A stretch of 42,709 nucleotides of DNA from positions 1 through 42,709 of the forward strand of contig JAEYOQ010000040.1 in assembly GCA_023411555.1 (NCBI GenBank), read 5' to 3'. Shown one piece after another: positions 34,520 to 42,668 of this stretch. How positions within the stretch are numbered: position 1 is the stretch's first letter; every line of letters starts with the position of its first letter. The notes below the pieces were generated by a model. It searched no databases. It saw only the letters and a program-made list of their open reading frames with translations, and was not told the DNA's origin. This stretch comes from Bacillota bacterium. GTDB lineage: Bacteria; Bacillota; Clostridia; Lachnospirales; Lachnospiraceae. Made by a program: the position numbers and the translations under genes.

Positions 34520-35056
34520 TTATACTAACTCGATTAAAACTTCCATTGCTGCATCGCCCTTACGAGGTCCGATCTTAACAATTCTTGTGTAACCACCGTT
34601 ACGGTTGGTATACTTAGGAGCAATCTCATTGAATAACTTATCAGATAAGTTAATCTCCTTTGTATTTCTCTTCTTTCCGGCGTTCTCCTTCGGAACTTCG
34701 GTTACAGGATAGAGATACTTCATCATCTGCTTTCTTGCATGAAGACGAGAAGCGCTGTCCTTTTGGATTGTTTTCTGAACTTCGTCGAATACAGTAACTT
34801 TCTTACCGTTAACAACTTCCTTCACTCTCTTGCCGTCTTTGTCCTTACGAGCAACCTTAGCAGTTACTGTAACGGTTTCAAAGTTGTCTTTTTCTCTAAC
34901 AGCAAGTGCTATCATGTGCTCTGCAATACCACGGATTTCCTTGGCTTTTGCTTCGGTTGTAACAATTTTACCATTGTATAATAAATTGGTAACCTGGTTT
35001 CTCAGCAACGCCTTTCTCTGGCTTGAGGTTCTTCCAAGTTTTCTATAACCTGCCAT
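34520..35056 (-). CDS. rplQ: 50S ribosomal protein L17
   Basis: L17 of 178 residues. M-A-G-Y-R-K-L-G-R-T-S-S-Q-R-K at the start and G-G-Y-T-R-I-V-K-I-G-P-R-K-G-D at the end are diagnostic. The bacterial norm is about 120-127 residues. The extra length is mainly a Lys/Val-rich insertion at about 55-103, placed before L-H-A-R-K-Q, plus a short one after it. Longer L17 proteins of this kind are known in Lachnospiraceae. AAGGAGG precedes the ATG. It is the last gene of the operon. Confidence 0.97.
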   Translation of the reverse strand: MAGYRKLGRTSSQRKALLRNQVTNLLYNGKIVTTEAKAKEIRGIAEHMIALAVREKDNFETVTVTAKVARKDKDGKRVKEVVNGKKVTVFDEVQKTIQKDSASRLHARKQMMKYLYPVTEVPKENAGKKRNTKEINLSDKLFNEIAPKYTNRNGGYTRIVKIGPRKGDAAMEVLIELV

Positions 35057-35122
35057 GTGTTTCCCTCCTTTGAATCTAATATAACATATAAGCTATAAGC
35101 TCGCATCTTTTTGCAAGACTAT

Positions 35123-36082
35123 TTATTCGTCACTCGCATTAAGAGATAAACCAAGCTCTTTTAATTTTGCAAGAACTTCTTCTAATGACTTACGTCCAAG
35201 ATTTCTTACCTTCATCATATCTTCTGCCGTCTTATTCGTAAGCTCTTCCACTGTATTAATACCTGCTCTCTTCAAGCAGTTGTAAGAACGAACGGATAAC
35301 TCCAACTCGTCTATGTTCATCTCCAGAACCTTCTCTTTTTCGTTGTCCTCTTTCTCGACCATAATTTCAGCGGTCTTTGCATGTTCAGACAAATCGATAA
35401 AGGAATTCAGATGTTCACTTAATACCTTGGCTGCTAAGCTTACTGCCTCATCCGGGATAAGGGTACCATTGGTATATACATCCAAAGTAAGCTTATCAAA
35501 GTCAGTAATCTGACCAACACGGGTGTTCTCAACGGTAAGGTTAACACGTTCAACAGGAGTATAGATGGAGTCAATCGGTATAATACCGATCGGCAGATCA
35601 TCATTCTTATTCTTGTCTGCGCTAATATAACCTCTACCATTGGTGATAGTCAACTCCATATAAAGTCTGCTATCCGGACCACCACATAAGGTTGCAATCA
35701 CTTGATCTGGATTAAGGATCTCGATATCCGGGTCAGCCTGTATATCTCCTGCTGTCACTACAACCTCACCCTCTGCTTCGATATAGGCAGTTTTGGGTTC
35801 GTTCGTATCGCTTGTGTTCTTGATTGCTAAGCTCTTAATATTCATGATGATCTCAGTTACATCTTCCTTTACGCCGGGAATAACAGAGAATTCATGAACA
35901 ACACCGTCAATCTTAATTTGACTAACAGCAGAACCTGGTAAGGATGAAAGCATGATTCTTCTAAGGGAATTGCCTAAGGTTGTACCATAGCCTCTCTCCA
36001 GAGGTTCTACTACAAAACGTCCAAACTTCTTATCTTCGGAAATTTCTGCAATCTCTATTTTGGGTTTTTCAAAATCAAACAC
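35123..36082 (-). CDS. rpoA: RNA polymerase alpha subunit
   Basis: Alpha subunit of 319 residues. The N-terminal dimerisation domain contains E-P-L-E-R-G-Y-G-T-T-L-G-N-S-L-R-R. A flexible acidic linker is followed by the C-terminal domain with L-E-L-S-V-R-S-Y-N-C-L-K-R-A-G-I and N-L-G-R-K-S-L-E-E-V, which binds UP elements and activators. It lies between rpsD and rplQ as usual in clostridia. Confidence 0.98.
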   Translation of the reverse strand: MFDFEKPKIEIAEISEDKKFGRFVVEPLERGYGTTLGNSLRRIMLSSLPGSAVSQIKIDGVVHEFSVIPGVKEDVTEIIMNIKSLAIKNTSDTNEPKTAYIEAEGEVVVTAGDIQADPDIEILNPDQVIATLCGGPDSRLYMELTITNGRGYISADKNKNDDLPIGIIPIDSIYTPVERVNLTVENTRVGQITDFDKLTLDVYTNGTLIPDEAVSLAAKVLSEHLNSFIDLSEHAKTAEIMVEKEDNEKEKVLEMNIDELELSVRSYNCLKRAGINTVEELTNKTAEDMMKVRNLGRKSLEEVLAKLKELGLSLNASDE

Positions 36083-36126
36083 AACAGGACCCTCCTTCTG
36101 GGTATTTTGAGTTGCCTAATAATTAA

Positions 36127-36723
36127 TTATTTGGAATACAACTCGACAATTAACACTTCGTTTACCGGAACATCAATCTGGTCTCTTGTAGGAGTCTCCT
36201 TAACAACACCTGTAAACGCTTCGTGATTTGCCTCTAGCCATGCAGGTACGGTTCTTCCGTCGGTCACCTCAAAGATATCCTTATATCTCTGTGTATTCTT
36301 AAATTTCTCTTTAATTTCAATCGTATCTCCAACCTTCATAGTGTAGGATGGAATGTTTACGCACTTACCGTTAACTAATACGTGCTTGTGATCAACGATC
36401 TGTCTTGCTTCTTTTCTTGTTCTGCCATATCCCATACGGAACATAACATTGTCAAGTCTCAGCTCTAACAGGGTCATTAAGTTCTCACCTGCAGTACCGT
36501 TCTTCATTTTCTGAGCTCTGGCGAATAAGTTTCTGAAAGGCTGCTCTAACATGCCATAGATAAACTTAGCCTTCTGCTTTTCTCTTAATTGTAATCCATA
36601 TTCACTAGTCTTTTTACCTGCTCTTGCAAATGCTCTGTTTGACTTTTTGTCAATACCGAGATAAGTAGGTTCCAGACCAAGAGATCTACATCTTTTTAAA
36701 ACTGGACTCATGTCTCTAGCCAT
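36127..36723 (-). CDS. rpsD: 30S ribosomal protein S4
   Basis: S4 of 198 residues with the S4 RNA-binding domain in L-E-L-R-L-D-N-V-M-F-R-M-G-Y-G-R-T-R-K-E-A-R-Q. The N-terminus (M-A-R-D-M-S-P-V-L-K-R-C-R-S-L-G-L-E) keeps one Cys and lacks the CxxC zinc-binding set, so this is the zinc-independent form. It nucleates 30S assembly. It is located inside the alpha operon, between rpsK and rpoA. Confidence 0.97.
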   Translation of the reverse strand: MARDMSPVLKRCRSLGLEPTYLGIDKKSNRAFARAGKKTSEYGLQLREKQKAKFIYGMLEQPFRNLFARAQKMKNGTAGENLMTLLELRLDNVMFRMGYGRTRKEARQIVDHKHVLVNGKCVNIPSYTMKVGDTIEIKEKFKNTQRYKDIFEVTDGRTVPAWLEANHEAFTGVVKETPTRDQIDVPVNEVLIVELYSK

Positions 36724-36739
36724 TGTTATTTACCTCCCA

Positions 36740-37144
36740 TTAGACTCTTCTGCGTTTAGGCGGACGACATCCGTTATGAGGAACCGGAGTTACATCCTTA
36801 ATACTTGTTACTTCGATACCGCAAGCCTGAAGTGCACGGATTGCTGCTTCACGACCTTGGCCAGGTCCTTTAACCATAACCTCTACGGATTTTAAACCAT
36901 GTACAAGTGCTGCCTTAGCTGCTGTTTCAGCTGCCATCTGAGCTGCATATGCTGTGGATTTTCTTGAACCTCTGAAGCCTAATCCACCGGCACTTGCCCA
37001 AGAAAGTGCATTGCCTTCTGAATCAGTCAGCGTAACAATTGTATTGTTAAAAGATGACTGAATGTGTGCCTGTCCACGATCGACATTCTTCTTCACACGC
37101 TTCTTTGTCACTTTTTTAGCTGCTGTTGCCATTTTCTTAGCCAT
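36740..37144 (-). CDS. rpsK: 30S ribosomal protein S11
   Basis: S11 of 134 residues. A basic N-terminal extension (K-K-V-T-K-K-R-V-K-K) is followed by I-Q-S-S-F-N-N-T-I-V-T-L-T-D, G-F-R-G-S-R-K-S-T-A-Y-A-A-Q, V-K-G-P-G-Q-G-R-E-A and the C-terminal P-H-N-G-C-R-P-P-K-R-R-R-V. It sits 16 bases before rpsD but 164 bases after rpsM, an unusually wide gap. Confidence 0.97.
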   Translation of the reverse strand: MAKKMATAAKKVTKKRVKKNVDRGQAHIQSSFNNTIVTLTDSEGNALSWASAGGLGFRGSRKSTAYAAQMAAETAAKAALVHGLKSVEVMVKGPGQGREAAIRALQACGIEVTSIKDVTPVPHNGCRPPKRRRV

Positions 37145-37308
37145 CTAACAAACCCTCCTATTGGATTATTCGTTACAATTGAATTGATATCAACCAATTC
37201 CTCTTGTATTTATTTCTGTCTATTCCTATTGAATAGACCCTGATCATCAAATGTGTTATAAAGTCCGCTTAGCGAACATTTCCTTGAAGCGTTACTCTAA
37301 GAATTTGA
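37145..37308 (-). promoter_or_regulatory. Structured rpsM-rpsK spacer
   Basis: The 164-base spacer holds two clean inverted repeats. GTCTATTC (37218-37225) pairs with GAATAGAC (37231-37238) over 8 bp, and GTCCGC (37263-37268) pairs with GCGAAC (37272-37277) with one G-U pair. Neither is followed by a U-tract. They may be RNA processing or control elements. Confidence 0.45.
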
Positions 37309-37677
37309 TTACTTCTTCTTGTTAGCAACTGTTCTTCTGGGACCTTTTCTTGTTCTAGCGTTAGTCTTTGTCTTCTGACCACGAACCGGAAGTCCCTTTC
37401 TATGGCGGATACCTCTATAGCATCCAATTTCCTGCAGTCTCTTGATGTTAAGAGCGATTTCTCTTCTTAAATCACCTTCTACCTGCTGGGTCTCATCAAT
37501 AATATCACGAATTCTGCCAACTTCTTCGTCTGTTAAATCTCTAACACGAGTGTCTGGATTAACGTTTGCCGCAGCAAGAATACGATTTGCACTTACTCTA
37601 CCGATACCGTAAATATAGGTAAGTCCAATTTCTACACGTTTCTCTCTTGGTAAATCTACACCACTGATACGAGCCAT
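37309..37677 (-). CDS. rpsM: 30S ribosomal protein S13
   Basis: S13 of 122 residues. M-A-R-I-S-G-V-D-L-P-R-E-K-R starts the protein. The middle has Y-I-Y-G-I-G, and the C-terminal half has R-G-I-R-H-R-K-G-L-P-V-R-G-Q-K-T-K-T-N-A-R-T-R-K-G. Length and order are normal. GGAGGTG precedes the ATG. The gene is preceded by a 427-base structured gap, where S13 normally follows L36 closely. Confidence 0.98.
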   Translation of the reverse strand: MARISGVDLPREKRVEIGLTYIYGIGRVSANRILAAANVNPDTRVRDLTDEEVGRIRDIIDETQQVEGDLRREIALNIKRLQEIGCYRGIRHRKGLPVRGQKTKTNARTRKGPRRTVANKKK

Positions 37678-38104
37678 GTGCTTTTACACCTCCAAAATTT
37701 TTGTTGTTTCACATACGATAAGCACTTAGAATGCGTTATCGTATCGCATAATCTGCAGGAACAAATTATGCAGCGTAATTCATACCCTGATTTAGCAGAG
37801 TAAGCGACAACAGAAAGCCCGCCATGCGTTCCTTCTATTCCTAATGAACTACGATTTTCAGCCGCTTTAAATTGTGACTGCTAGGACAATCAACCTAGAG
37901 CTAAGAATCCATGATGACGGCACGGTTCTTAAGACAGTAACCTACGGTTAGATAGACCGAAGATGGCTGTCCACAATATCACAATGTTCTCCTGTACCTC
38001 CGTTCATCGCCGGAGCCTACAGTCAGATGATTGTAACACAAAAAGCAAGAACTAGATTATATAAAACAATAACGAGCATTTTGAGGTACTCGAACTATTG
38101 TATA
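37678..38104 (-). promoter_or_regulatory. 427-base highly structured gap between rpmJ and rpsM
   Basis: No ORF is supportable. On the minus strand a chain of hairpins runs through the gap. CTGTA/CTCCG pairs with CGGAG/TACAG (37992-38022); AACC-TAC-GGTT lies at 37939-37949. TAAGAA/CCATG pairs with CACGG/TTCTTA (37902-37931), and CTAGG pairs with CCTAG (37881-37898). GCATAAT pairs with ATTATGC (37746-37771), and ATACGATAA with TTATCGTAT (37713-37744), extended by GCA/TGC. The last one lies shortly before the rpsM ribosome-binding site. This suggests a regulatory leader or an embedded non-coding RNA, but I cannot match it to a known family. Confidence 0.5.
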
Positions 38105-38218
38105 TTAGCCTTGTCTTTGTTTGTGTTTCGGATTCACACAAATCACTCTGATGGAACCCTTTCTTCTAATGATTTTGCATTTTTCGCAAATCGGTTTTAC
38201 TGATGACCTTACTTTCAC
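38105..38218 (-). CDS. rpmJ: 50S ribosomal protein L36
   Basis: A 37-residue protein: start K-V-R-S-S-V-K-P-I, then the zinc-binding C-E-K-C...C...H pattern (Cys11, Cys14, Cys27, His32) and the ending K-H-K-Q-R-Q-G. The start codon is GTG, with AAGGGG about 7 bases upstream. It sits between infA (195-base gap) and rpsM (427-base gap); both gaps are wide for this operon. Confidence 0.95.
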   Translation of the reverse strand: MKVRSSVKPICEKCKIIRRKGSIRVICVNPKHKQRQG

Positions 38219-38413
38219 AGTAATTCACCCCTTTCAAAAAAGTCCGTTTACTATTATATCACCGCAGTCAAATAATAGCAAGCATTATTATTTATTAAAA
38301 TCATCTTATTTTCAGATGCATTTTAATTGTAGTAGCATGCGATCCCACTTATGTCTGGGATCATTATCCAAATAGACTGTATCACTCTTTTATTACGCTG
38401 TAATTTAGTTGTT
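38219..38413 (-). promoter_or_regulatory. Structured infA-rpmJ spacer
   Basis: A 195-base AT-rich spacer with two perfect inverted repeats: GATCCCA (38341-38347) with TGGGATC (38356-38362), and AAATAATA (38270-38277) with TATTATTT (38286-38293). No U-tract suggests a terminator. Function unknown. Confidence 0.4.
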
Positions 38414-38632
38414 TTACTTATCACGCCAGATAATTCTACCTTTGGTCAGATCATAGGGAGACAGCTCCAGTGTTACTTTATCACCGGGTACGATTTTAAT
38501 GAAATTCATACGAAGCTTACCACTAATATGTGCAAGTACTCTATGTCCATTCTCAAGTTCAACCTGAAACATAGCATTCGGTAACTTCTCAACAACTGTT
38601 CCTTCAATTTCTACGACATCGGTCTTTGACAT
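38414..38632 (-). CDS. infA: Translation initiation factor IF-1
   Basis: IF-1 of 72 residues, a single S1/OB domain: M-S-K-T-D-V-V-E-I-E-G-T-V-V-E, F-x-V-E-L-E-N-G-H-x-V-L-A-H-I-S-G-K-L-R, and the ending K-G-R-I-I-W-R. The start overlaps the KOW gene by 22 bases, with AAGGAGG inside that gene, so translation is coupled. Confidence 0.97.
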   Translation of the reverse strand: MSKTDVVEIEGTVVEKLPNAMFQVELENGHRVLAHISGKLRMNFIKIVPGDKVTLELSPYDLTKGRIIWRDK

Positions 38633-38901
38633 TGTTCAACCTCCTTACTTAACATTTTAATTGCTCTCTTGATCTCTTCATTGGTCACTGTTTTACTCTT
38701 GACCTTTTCAGCCAAGACCTGATCAATTGTTGAAAGCATATGGATATGGATCTTTTTTTTCTTTTTAGGACGTTCCAGCGTTCTAATTCTGCCGTCTACT
38801 AAATATACATATTCCGGATCCATCTCAAATATTACATAGCATCTTCCGGAGTCATGACCCGCTGATGCGGTAACAAAACTCCCGATCGTTAACTCTCTCA
38901 T
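38611..38901 (-). CDS. KOW-domain protein (L14e-like)
   Basis: A 96-residue protein with an N-terminal KOW-type domain (G-S-F-V-T-A-S-A-G-H-D-S-G-R-C-Y-V, then Y-V-Y-L-V-D-G) and a Lys-rich middle K-K-K-K-K. The C-terminal half is helical. Similar small proteins occupy the map-infA interval in many clostridia and bacilli and are thought to bind RNA or the ribosome. It overlaps infA. Confidence 0.85.
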   Translation of the reverse strand: MRELTIGSFVTASAGHDSGRCYVIFEMDPEYVYLVDGRIRTLERPKKKKKIHIHMLSTIDQVLAEKVKSKTVTNEEIKRAIKMLSKEVEQCQRPMS

Positions 38902-38961
38902 AGTTGAAGATAACCTTTCCGGAACTGATTAATGATGAACTATCATCGAAAGATTTCCGAC

Positions 38962-39717
38962 TTATCTCTTCAGTGTTAATAGTTCCGGTTCACCCTTTGT
39001 AATTAACACTGTATTTTCGTAATGGGCGGAGAGAGATCCATCCGCTGCCACTACCGTCCAGTCATCGTCTTCCCAATAGACATCATATCGCCCAGCATTC
39101 ACCATCGGTTCAATTGCAAGTGTCATACCTGCTTCAAGCTTCGGGCCCCTGCGCTTTTGCTTAAAATTTGGTATCTGCGGTTCCTCATGAAGATTTCTTC
39201 CAATTCCATGACCTACCAAATCTCTGACAACCGAATATCCGTGTGCCTCGACAAATGTTTGTATGGCTTCCGAAATCTCATGTAAATGATAACCTTCCTT
39301 AGCGTACTTAATCCCTTCAAAAAAGCTCTGTTCTGTAACCTCGATCAGTCTTCTTGCTTCCGCAGAAATCTCACCGACTGCAATCGTTCTTGCTGCATCA
39401 GAATGAAATCCCTGATAGATCACTCCGCAATCAAGACTGATAATATCACCTTCTCGAAGAATACGGTTTTTATTCGGAATACCATGCACGACTTCGCTAT
39501 TGATTGAAGTACAGATGGAGCCAGGATACCCATTATAATTAAGAAAGGAAGGAATGCATTGATATCCCTTAATAATCTCTGCACACTTTTTATCGATATC
39601 TAGAGTTGATATACCCGGACGAACCATAGCCTCCAACTCCTCAAGTACATTCGCAAGAATCCTTCCGGCTTCCCGCATCAGTTCAATTTCTTTCTCAGAT
39701 TTAATATTAATTGACAC
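38962..39717 (-). CDS. map: Type I methionine aminopeptidase
   Basis: Removes the initiator Met from new proteins. 251 residues from the GTG at 39717 (V-S-I-N-I-K-S-E-K-E-I), preceded by AGGGAAG about 7 bases upstream; an ATG six codons earlier is the alternative. Metal ligands are visible in S-L-D-C-G, H-S-D-A-A-R-T, G-H-G-I-G-R, A-I-E-P-M and Y-E-N-T-V. There is no N-terminal zinc-finger extension. It follows adk. Confidence 0.95.
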   Translation of the reverse strand: MSINIKSEKEIELMREAGRILANVLEELEAMVRPGISTLDIDKKCAEIIKGYQCIPSFLNYNGYPGSICTSINSEVVHGIPNKNRILREGDIISLDCGVIYQGFHSDAARTIAVGEISAEARRLIEVTEQSFFEGIKYAKEGYHLHEISEAIQTFVEAHGYSVVRDLVGHGIGRNLHEEPQIPNFKQKRRGPKLEAGMTLAIEPMVNAGRYDVYWEDDDWTVVAADGSLSAHYENTVLITKGEPELLTLKR

Positions 39718-39839
39718 GCAATCGCTTCCCTTCATTAAAAAACATATACATAAACTAATCCTACATAAGAATTCTTACCCAAAGAAGGAAGCTTTAAACG
39801 CTCTTATCCTCCCAAGGATAGTTTCTATAGCAAAAACTA

Positions 39840-40487
39840 CTATTTACTTTCTACTATTTTGATAATATCGGTTAACACTGCCTCGGGATCCTGAGTCCCG
39901 TCTACGGTTCTTAGTACTTTCTTATCAGCATAATACTCGATAAGAGGCTGTGTCTGCTCATGATATACATTCAGACGCTTAAGAACTGTCTCTGGCTTAT
40001 CGTCATCACGAAGAATTAATTCAGCTTCACATACATCACAGATGCCTTCCTTCTTTGGAGGTATCGTCTCAAGATGATAAGTAGCTCCACAGTTTACGCA
40101 AGCTCTTCTGCCTGACATACGCTGTACAATTGCCTCATCTGGAACATCGACATCAATTGCATATTCTACTGCATCGTTATTCTTCGCTAATGCCTCATCA
40201 AGTGCTTTTGCCTGAGGTATTGTTCTCGGGAATCCATCAAGCACATAGCCATTTTCACAATCTGGCTGAGCAAAACGATCCATAATCAAATCAACAACCA
40301 ATTCGTCAGGTACTAATAAGCCTTGATCCATGAAAACTTTAGCCTTTTGTCCCAATTCAGTTCCATTCTTAATGTTGGCACGGAAGATATCTCCGGTTGA
40401 AATGTGAGGGATACCATATTTAGCTGCTAACTTCTTAGCCTGAGTACCTTTTCCTGCGCCAGGTGCGCCTAACATAATTATCTTCAT
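39840..40487 (-). CDS. adk: Adenylate kinase
   Basis: Catalyses ATP + AMP to 2 ADP. 215 residues. The P-loop is G-A-P-G-A-G-K-G-T-Q, the AMP site has S-T-G-D-I-F-R and D-G-F-P-R-T. The LID has four Cys (C-V-N-C...C-D-V-C), so it binds zinc, as in many Gram-positives. GGAGG lies 7 bases before the ATG. The 210-base gap to secY is unusual. Confidence 0.97.
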   Translation of the reverse strand: MKIIMLGAPGAGKGTQAKKLAAKYGIPHISTGDIFRANIKNGTELGQKAKVFMDQGLLVPDELVVDLIMDRFAQPDCENGYVLDGFPRTIPQAKALDEALAKNNDAVEYAIDVDVPDEAIVQRMSGRRACVNCGATYHLETIPPKKEGICDVCEAELILRDDDKPETVLKRLNVYHEQTQPLIEYYADKKVLRTVDGTQDPEAVLTDIIKIVESK

Positions 40488-40587
40488 TCATTAACCTCCA
40501 AGCTGCCAAAAAACCGCAAAATTCTTTCTACCAAAAATTCCCGTTGCGATATACTATGCGGGAACTAGCAAACCTGATACCTATCTG

Positions 40588-40645
40588 CTATCGGATGAAG
40601 GTTATCCTTTTCATGTGCATGGAAAAGATAACTTTCAACCGATAG
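40588..40645 (-). promoter_or_regulatory. Long hairpin in the secY-adk spacer
   Basis: In minus-strand RNA, CUAUCGG pairs with CCGAUAG, UGAA with UUCA, GUUAUC with GAUAAC and UUUUC with GAAAA, giving about 22 pairs with two mismatches and one bulge over 58 bases. No U-tract follows. It may be a processing site or a control element that lets adk/map expression differ from secY. Confidence 0.6.
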
Positions 40646-40697
40646 AAATAAGCCTTATGTTCGTTAATCCGCTCATAGTCTTCACAACGGAACTTAA

Positions 40698-42020
40698 TTA
40701 GTCATTCAAAAATCCTTTATAGTGTCGTACAAGTAACTGAGATTCAATCTGCTTGATTGTCTCAATAACAACGCCAACGATAATGATCATGGATGTACCA
40801 CCAAAGCTAACTCTTGCATTAAATACTCCGGAGAATACAACCGGGATGAGACAAACCAAGGTCAAAAATACAGCACCAATTAAGATGATGTAATTAAGTA
40901 CTTTGGTTAAATACTCAGTGGTAGGCTTACCGGGACGAATACCCGGAATAAATCCACCTTGCTTCTTCATGTTATTGGATACTTCGATCGGATTAAAGGT
41001 GATTGAAGTATAGAAGTACGCGAAGAATAATGTTAATACGATGTAAAGCAATACACCAATGGTATATTTAAACTCTCCCCAGCTCTTAGTTACAAACCAG
41101 CTGTTCTGACTCAGAACCTTCAGTACCTTCGGCCAGAAATAAGCTCTTTCCGGATATACACCAAAGAAGGATGAAACTACGATTGGGAAAGTCATTAATG
41201 AGTTTGCGAAAATAACCGGAATAACGCCGGCGGTGTTAACCTTTAACGGAATATGGGAGGTTTGTCCACCTACCATCTTTCTTCCCTGAACCTTTTTCGC
41301 ATAGGTAACAGGTATTTTTCTTTCACCATTCTGTAAGGTAATTACAAGAACGATGGTTGCTAATACTACCGCTACGATAACCAGCACTGCAACAATTGCA
41401 TTCACTACCGGCTGACCGATAATGAATGTTCTGAACAGATTAATAAAATCAGCAGGCATAGTAGAGATAATATTAAAGGTTAATATAATGGAGATACCGT
41501 TACCAACGCCATTCTGAGTGATCTTCTCGCCAACCCACATCAGGAATGCAGATCCTGCTGTTAAGGAAGCGATAATCAATATAACGTTTGTAAAGGTAAG
41601 TCCACCATCTAAGTAACCGGAGTTGCCGAAGCCGATTGCCATAGCACCGGATTCAACAACAGCCAAAATTACAGTAAGGTAACGAGTAAGCTCGTTTAAC
41701 TTCTTTCTACCATCTTCCCCTTCCTTTTGCATCTCTTCCAGCTTGGGAATTGCGATGGTCAGAAGTTGAATGATAATAGAAGAAGTAATATAAGGAGTAA
41801 TACTAAGTGCGAAAATTGACATATTTGATAAGGAACCACCAGTTAATGCATTGAAAAAGCCTAAGTTTTCTGAATTAAACAACTGGCTTGTAACACCTTG
41901 GCTAATTGCGGGAGCAGGAAGCAGAGTTCCTAATCTAACTACAATAAGAGCAATAAAGGTATAAATCAGTCTGTTTCTTATATCCTTAACTTTAAAAGCA
42001 TTTCGCAATGTTTTAAGCAT
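40698..42020 (-). CDS. secY: Preprotein translocase subunit SecY
   Basis: Core channel of the Sec translocon, 440 residues with ten hydrophobic helices. Diagnostic segments include R-N-R-L-I-Y-T-F near the start, I-T-P-Y-I-T-S-S-I-I-I-Q-L-L, the cytoplasmic N-G-V-G-N-G-I-S and G-I-R-P-G-K-P-T-T-E-Y. Its start overlaps the rplO stop by one base. Confidence 0.97.
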   Translation of the reverse strand: MLKTLRNAFKVKDIRNRLIYTFIALIVVRLGTLLPAPAISQGVTSQLFNSENLGFFNALTGGSLSNMSIFALSITPYITSSIIIQLLTIAIPKLEEMQKEGEDGRKKLNELTRYLTVILAVVESGAMAIGFGNSGYLDGGLTFTNVILIIASLTAGSAFLMWVGEKITQNGVGNGISIILTFNIISTMPADFINLFRTFIIGQPVVNAIVAVLVIVAVVLATIVLVITLQNGERKIPVTYAKKVQGRKMVGGQTSHIPLKVNTAGVIPVIFANSLMTFPIVVSSFFGVYPERAYFWPKVLKVLSQNSWFVTKSWGEFKYTIGVLLYIVLTLFFAYFYTSITFNPIEVSNNMKKQGGFIPGIRPGKPTTEYLTKVLNYIILIGAVFLTLVCLIPVVFSGVFNARVSFGGTSMIIIVGVVIETIKQIESQLLVRHYKGFLND

Positions 42021-42460
42021 TAGACCACCTCAGCTTTTCCACCAAGAGCCTGTATCTTCTCTACAGCGCCTGCACTAAATGCATTAACTTTAACTTCAAG
42101 CTTCTTAGTAAGTTCTCCGTTTCCAAGGATCTTAACACCATCCTTCGGGTTATTGATAATACCTACTTCAATTAATGACTCTACAGTTACTACAGCACCG
42201 TCATCAAATTTATTTAATACATCTACGTTAACAGCAATGATTTCCTTTGTATTTCTGTTAGTGAATCCACGCTTAGGAATACGTCTGTATAAAGGCATCT
42301 GACCACCTTCAAATCCAACTCTGGGAGCTCCAGAACGAGCTTTTTGGCCTTTATGACCTTTACCAGCGGTCTTTCCGTTACCTGAGCCGTGACCACGTCC
42401 TCTTCTGAAATTATCGTTCTGTTTGGAACCATATGCTGGTCTCAATTCTGATAAATTCAT
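42020..42460 (-). CDS. rplO: 50S ribosomal protein L15
   Basis: L15 of 146 residues. M-N-L-S-E-L-R-P-A at the start, the Gly/Arg/Lys-rich segment R-G-R-G-H-G-S-G-N-G-K-T-A-G-K-G-H-K-G-Q, then F-E-G-G-Q-M-P-L-Y-R-R. I chose the ATG at 42460 because AGGAGG lies 8 bases upstream; a longer frame opens with GTG. It is coupled to secY. Confidence 0.97.
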   Translation of the reverse strand: MNLSELRPAYGSKQNDNFRRGRGHGSGNGKTAGKGHKGQKARSGAPRVGFEGGQMPLYRRIPKRGFTNRNTKEIIAVNVDVLNKFDDGAVVTVESLIEVGIINNPKDGVKILGNGELTKKLEVKVNAFSAGAVEKIQALGGKAEVV

Positions 42461-42485
42461 GTCGTGCACCTCCTTCTTTTAGCAA

Positions 42486-42668
42486 TTATATTTCTTCAAC
42501 CTTTACTAAGTGTTTAACCTGATCGAGCATTCCTCTGACAGCAGCATTATCTGGCATTTCCACGGTTTTATTAGGTCTTCTTAAGCCTAATGCCTCAACA
42601 GTTGCTCTATGCTTCGGAATGGCGCCGATAGTAGATTTCACTAGTGTTACTTTTAATTTACCTGCCAT
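42486..42668 (-). CDS. rpmD: 50S ribosomal protein L30
   Basis: L30 of 60 residues: L-K-V-T-L-V-K-S-T-I-G, then L-G-L-R-R-P-N-K-T-V and R-G-M-L-D-Q-V-K-H-L-V. The ATG at 42668 (M-A-G-K-L-K) is preceded by GGAGGTG. The bases from 42684 to the window end carry nothing I can assign; rpsE would be expected just outside. Confidence 0.96.
   Translation of the reverse strand: MAGKLKVTLVKSTIGAIPKHRATVEALGLRRPNKTVEMPDNAAVRGMLDQVKHLVKVEEI

Noticed and set aside
42223..42432. 69-residue minus-strand ORF inside rplO
   Set aside because: It is a second frame of the well-conserved L15 gene.
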